Shown: in pieces, positions 6,220 through 9,310 of the stretch
Layout of the letters: every line of letters starts with the position of its first letter
How positions within the stretch are numbered: the first letter of the stretch is position 1
NCBI GenBank assembly: GCA_900763885.1
Contig: CAAFLY010000082.1
Coordinates: 1 to 9,310 of the forward strand
Reading direction: 5' to 3'
DNA length: 9,310 nt
Origin: Clostridia bacterium
Lineage (GTDB): Bacteria; Bacillota; Clostridia; Oscillospirales; CAG-272
Notes under the pieces: generated by a model
What the model saw: only the letters and a program-made list of their open reading frames with translations
Database searches by the model: none
Told to the model about the DNA's origin: nothing
Made by a program: the position numbers and the translations under genes

Positions 6220-7458
6220 ATGGATAAGGTAAAAGTCGGTGTATTCGGTGCCGGGCGCGGGATCACGATGGTGAACGAGCTGATCCACGATCCCTGCGCG
6301 GAGCTGGTGGCGGTCTGTGACAAGTACGTGCCCCTGCTCGATCACTGCCGTCAGGTGGCAGAAGGCGCGGGGCTGCACAATGTGGCGTATTATGAGCGGT
6401 TTGACGACTTCATCGAGCACGATATGGACGCCGTGGTGCTTGCCAATTACGCAAACGAGCACGTACCGTTCGGTATCCGGCTCATGGAAAGCGGGCGGCA
6501 TATCATGACGGAATGCCTGACCTGCTCGACGATGGCGGAGGCGGTCCGGCTGATCGAATGCGTGGAGAAAACAGGCAGGGTCTATTCCTACGCGGAGAAT
6601 TACTGCTACACGCCCGTGCGTTGGGAAATGCGGAACCGGTATCGGCGCGGCGACATTGGCGAGCTCATGTACGCGGAGGGCGAATATGTCCACGACTGCT
6701 CCTCCATCTGGCCGCAGATCACCTATGGCGAACGGAACCACTGGCGGAATCTGATGAGCTCCACGTTCTACTGCACGCACTCCATCGGCCCGATCCTCTA
6801 TATGACCGGACTCCGCCCCGTGCAGGTATCCGCGTTTGAGACCCCGAATATGCCGTTCATGCGCAACCTCGGCACCGGCTCCGGCACGCTTGGCATGGAG
6901 GTCATCACCCTCTCGAACGGCGCGTTCATGAAAAGCCTCCACTTCGGCATGAAGCACACGCGCCACTCCAATTACCAGCTCAACGGCGATCTCGGCGCGC
7001 TGCAGGATATGGGCGACGGACACATCGCGGTCTACACGGAGGAGCCGAACCAGAACGGCCGCGGCAAGCATGAGGAGTACGTCCCCGCGCCCGCGATTGC
7101 CGGTACGGAAAACTCCGGGCATGGCGGCGGCGATTTCTACACGACGCATTACTTCATCCGCAGCATCCTCGGCGATGAGACGGCGCGCGAACGATCCATC
7201 AACGTGTATGACGCGGTCGATATGTGCATTCCAGGCACGCTCGGCTACGTATCCATTGCAAATGGCAACGCGCCTGTGAAGATCCCGAACCTGCGCAATA
7301 AGGAGGAGCGCGACGCGTATCGGAACGACAATCGCTGCTCCTTCCCTGCCATCGCCGGAGAGCAGCTCATTCCGAACAACCTCTGGGGAGACGGTGAGAT
7401 CCCGGATTCCGTCTTTGACGAGGTGCGCAGAAGATGGGAATGCGGCGAACCGGGCTGA
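6220..7458 (+). CDS. Gfo/Idh/MocA-family protein with GH109-like features
   Basis: This 412-residue protein begins with a Rossmann NAD(P)-binding fold (VGVFGAGRG at about 6-14, Asp34 after the second strand as the ribose-binding acid). A Gfo/Idh/MocA alpha/beta domain follows. The usual EKP motif with the catalytic Lys is replaced by Glu98-Cys99-Leu100. His187 in CTHSIGP and the later blocks GHGGGDF (300-306), INVYDAVD and SIANGNAPVKIP (345-356) resemble NAD-dependent GH109 alpha-N-acetylgalactosaminidases and relatives, which also lack that Lys and cleave glycosides through transient oxidation at C3. No signal or Tat peptide is present, unlike many GH109 enzymes, so it should be cytoplasmic. 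CGGAGGT lies 5 bases before the ATG. It has its own promoter and a strong terminator. An ordinary sugar dehydrogenase remains possible; the superfamily is firm, the glycosidase idea is inference. Confidence 0.88.
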   Translation: MDKVKVGVFGAGRGITMVNELIHDPCAELVAVCDKYVPLLDHCRQVAEGAGLHNVAYYERFDDFIEHDMDAVVLANYANEHVPFGIRLMESGRHIMTECLTCSTMAEAVRLIECVEKTGRVYSYAENYCYTPVRWEMRNRYRRGDIGELMYAEGEYVHDCSSIWPQITYGERNHWRNLMSSTFYCTHSIGPILYMTGLRPVQVSAFETPNMPFMRNLGTGSGTLGMEVITLSNGAFMKSLHFGMKHTRHSNYQLNGDLGALQDMGDGHIAVYTEEPNQNGRGKHEEYVPAPAIAGTENSGHGGGDFYTTHYFIRSILGDETARERSINVYDAVDMCIPGTLGYVSIANGNAPVKIPNLRNKEERDAYRNDNRCSFPAIAGEQLIPNNLWGDGEIPDSVFDEVRRRWECGEPG

Positions 7459-7494
7459 TGCTCGTCCCACGCGTTCAATAATACAAACAACAAT

Positions 7495-7536
7495 CCGGCT
7501 GTCTATGGTTTTCACGCCACGGACAGCCGGTTTTTT
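7495..7536 (+). terminator. Strong rho-independent terminator, probably bidirectional
   Basis: CCGGCTGTC at 7495-7503 pairs exactly with GACAGCCGG at 7522-7530, with an extra inner TGG/CCA pairing, followed by T6 at 7531-7536. It ends the Gfo/Idh/MocA transcript. It also lies two bases past the stop codon of the convergent minus-strand gene; in that direction the stem is followed by a T-rich stretch (ATTGTTGTTTG), so it may serve both genes. Confidence 0.9.
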
Positions 7537-7537
7537 G

Positions 7538-9310
7538 TTATGATTTGCCCTTTTCCGCCATATACAATTTTACTCTGTTGTCGATACGCGCCGCTGCCTC
7601 CTCCGCCGTGCCGTTGCCTGCAAGGTAGATGGAGATTTCTTCCTCAATCAACGCCGTAACCTCGTCAGGGAGATACGTACCCGTCACCGATTCGCCCACA
7701 TGGTCGAGGTAATTCTCCAGTTCTTCCCAGTCCACGTCCCTTCCCCGGATCATCTCCCCGCGGGCTGTTTCATAGTGGTCTAACATATTGTTACTTTTTC
7801 CGTGGGAAAAACCGCTGCCGTTATAAAACGCAAATATGGCAAAGCCCTTTCGTTTATCCACAACACTCCGAAAGGCACTGTGTGTCAGGGGGATCGATAC
7901 GGCACTTGTGCTAATGATGTCGTCGAAATCCGGTTCATCGTATGTGGTGATGTATTTCAGAAACATCCACGCCGCATCCTTCTTCGCCGAGGATTCCGTA
8001 ATGGAGTACAATGGGATTGTGTTCGCGAACCGTTCGCCGGATACTCCCGGATAGCCGATGCGCACCGTGTCGTCGTGAAAATACACGCGCTCCTCGAAAA
8101 AATCGAACATATCGTAGTAGCTGAATATCGACGCGACCACCGTACCGTTCTGGTATTCCGCATATGCATTGGCGTTTCGGTCGTACACATACGCAGGTGC
8201 TTCCGGCTGTAGGGTCTGCAAAAATGCAAGATACCGCAGAAAAGTTTTCCCGGTAAAGCTCGTCTTATTTCCATCGATATAGGACACGTAGCCCTGCGAA
8301 CCCATGAGCCTCCACGCCACATTGTCCTGACCGAGATTCTTCATGAGGAGCACGCCCTCCGGCAGACGATCGTTTACATCGAGCATTTCCGCAATCGTCC
8401 AGTCCGTCCGGCTGCCGACATATTCCCGGTTTGCAATCAGGGTCGTAAACTTGATCTCTTTCGGAAGTGCCGCGAGTTTGCCGTCGATGGTAAAGAAGTT
8501 TTTCACGCAGCCAAAGAGATCCCTCTCGTCGTACGCCGGGTCCGCTTTCATCAGCTTCATAAGATCCGTACAAAGCCCAGATTCCAATATGGCGACATAT
8601 CCGCTGTCCTCCATGGTACCTGTCACCATATCCGGATGGTAGATGCCGGTGACAAGATCCATCCCGAGCCGCTGCGCGCCGCCGTTTGGATTCTCCGCGC
8701 TGTCAAACCGACTGTAATCGTTCAGCGTGACGCGAAGCTTTTCCGCGGCATATTCCCGGTTGAAACGGACACTGGCGGCAATCAGCTCCCGCGAAATGGA
8801 TACGCCCGTAATATCGATCACCGTCATGTCAGCGAGATCCACATCGGCAGACTTTTCGTAGATACCGTAGACATTTTTATTCGTACCCTCGTCTGTATAT
8901 CCGATGAGAAAGTGTGTTTCATCGATATAGGCGATGTCACAAATGGTACTGGGTACGTTGGAATTGAGAAAGCTCAGAAGAAATTCCGGAACCTCCCTGT
9001 CCACGGACCAACCATACACGCCGCTTTCATTGTAATAATAAAGCTCGTATTCCTCTCCAAAAAAGAATCCGTTCGCATGTGCCGACGCCGGGATTTTCAC
9101 CGCACTGTCGATTTTTCCGTGGACCCGGTCGATGGGATACAGTACCATGGAAGACGTGACGAAATCTCTCCGGGAGATGTAGACCGTATCGTCCGGGGAA
9201 ATCAGCAATTTGCCGGATTCCTGTAGCTCGATCTTTGTTTCCAGTGTAAGATCGGGTGCTAAAATCCACAAATCCGCCATCCCCATCAGATACAGCCGCC
9301 CTGTACTATC
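7538..9310 (-). CDS. Solute-binding protein fused to propeller-like repeats (5' end missing)
   Basis: The frame runs off the right edge: codons before the ATG at 9286 stay open and read DSTGRLYL, which continues the repeat pattern, so that ATG is internal and only 590 C-terminal residues are seen. The first 150-160 residues are strand-turn repeats (LLISPDDTVYISRRD, YELYYYNESGVYGWSVD, ICDIAYIDETHFLIGYTDEG) typical of a beta-propeller. From about residue 165 a family-1 extracellular solute-binding domain follows: ISRELIAASVRFN, KLRVTLNDYS, LGMDLVTGIYHPDMVTG, DGKLAALPKEI, KKDAAWMFLKYI, and the closing EEEISIYLAGNGTAEEAAARI block. Such proteins capture sugars or oligosaccharides for ABC importers and are lipid-anchored; the lipobox would lie off-window. 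The gene ends at a shared terminator, so any permease genes would lie to the right. The ligand is unknown. Confidence 0.85.
   Translation of the reverse strand, partial: DSTGRLYLMGMADLWILAPDLTLETKIELQESGKLLISPDDTVYISRRDFVTSSMVLYPIDRVHGKIDSAVKIPASAHANGFFFGEEYELYYYNESGVYGWSVDREVPEFLLSFLNSNVPSTICDIAYIDETHFLIGYTDEGTNKNVYGIYEKSADVDLADMTVIDITGVSISRELIAASVRFNREYAAEKLRVTLNDYSRFDSAENPNGGAQRLGMDLVTGIYHPDMVTGTMEDSGYVAILESGLCTDLMKLMKADPAYDERDLFGCVKNFFTIDGKLAALPKEIKFTTLIANREYVGSRTDWTIAEMLDVNDRLPEGVLLMKNLGQDNVAWRLMGSQGYVSYIDGNKTSFTGKTFLRYLAFLQTLQPEAPAYVYDRNANAYAEYQNGTVVASIFSYYDMFDFFEERVYFHDDTVRIGYPGVSGERFANTIPLYSITESSAKKDAAWMFLKYITTYDEPDFDDIISTSAVSIPLTHSAFRSVVDKRKGFAIFAFYNGSGFSHGKSNNMLDHYETARGEMIRGRDVDWEELENYLDHVGESVTGTYLPDEVTALIEEEISIYLAGNGTAEEAAARIDNRVKLYMAEKGKS

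Noticed and set aside
6179..6232. 17-codon upstream frame starting at GTG 6179
   Set aside because: The GTG abuts its Shine-Dalgarno motif with no spacing, and the peptide shows no conserved feature, so translation is unlikely.
4240..7515. A 1091-codon open frame on the minus strand across three plus-strand genes
   Set aside because: The PHP, propeller and Gfo/Idh/MocA genes all start in the same frame (positions equal to 1 modulo 3) and this antisense frame lies codon-on-codon with them. It stays open only because the genes avoid TTA, CTA and TCA codons. The translation is rich in Arg, Val and His, has no domain, and lacks a ribosome binding site.
9286..9310. Taking the ATG at 9286 as the start of the solute-binding protein
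   Set aside because: The frame is open to the window edge, no ribosome binding site precedes this ATG, no signal peptide follows it, and the upstream residues continue the propeller pattern.

Overview
The window reads as chromosomal DNA of a moderately GC-rich, low-oxygen-lifestyle Firmicute, most likely a gut Clostridium-class bacterium (Oscillospiraceae or Christensenellales-like). This is inferred from strong AAAGGAGG-type ribosome binding sites, sigma-A type promoters (several with an extended -10), a UPF0371 protein, a solute-binding protein of the clostridial sugar-uptake type, and Gfo/Idh/MocA and PHP/HAD enzymes typical of carbohydrate-oriented gut bacteria. No species can be named from sequence alone. 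Gene density is high: every intergenic gap is shorter than 200 bases, and no tRNA, rRNA, CRISPR array, insertion sequence or phage gene was seen.

Layout from left to right. At 1-34 there is a probable terminator of an upstream gene. A promoter follows, then a UPF0371 (DUF1846) gene (148-1629, +). A 163-base gap carries a second promoter inside a wide inverted repeat and leads to a membrane-anchored transglutaminase-like protein (1793-2911, +). This gene ends tail to tail, overlapping by 10 bases, with a MarR-family regulator (2902-3393, -). The MarR promoter contains a palindrome covering its -10 box, a likely autoregulatory operator. Divergently, a clear promoter drives a tight operon: HAD phosphatase (3590-4228), PHP-domain histidinol-phosphatase-like enzyme (4225-5031, ATGA overlap) and an unrecognised, probably beta-propeller protein (5047-6084). 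A Gfo/Idh/MocA protein with GH109-like features (6220-7458, +) has its own promoter and ends in a strong terminator. On the opposite strand (7538-9310, cut by the window edge) lies the C-terminal part of a large protein that joins propeller-like repeats to a family-1 solute-binding domain.

How they may work together (inference): the right half (two phosphatase-type enzymes, a propeller protein, an NAD-dependent sugar-modifying enzyme lacking the usual catalytic Lys, and a sugar-binding protein) suggests a small carbohydrate uptake or processing neighbourhood. The left half is less coherent: an orphan UPF0371 protein, a surface transglutaminase-like protein and a self-regulated MarR repressor. 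No obvious defence or mobile system is present. The most unusual items are the unrecognised propeller protein in the phosphatase operon, the Lys-less GH109-like oxidoreductase, the propeller/solute-binding fusion, and the inverted repeats around the two regulated promoters.
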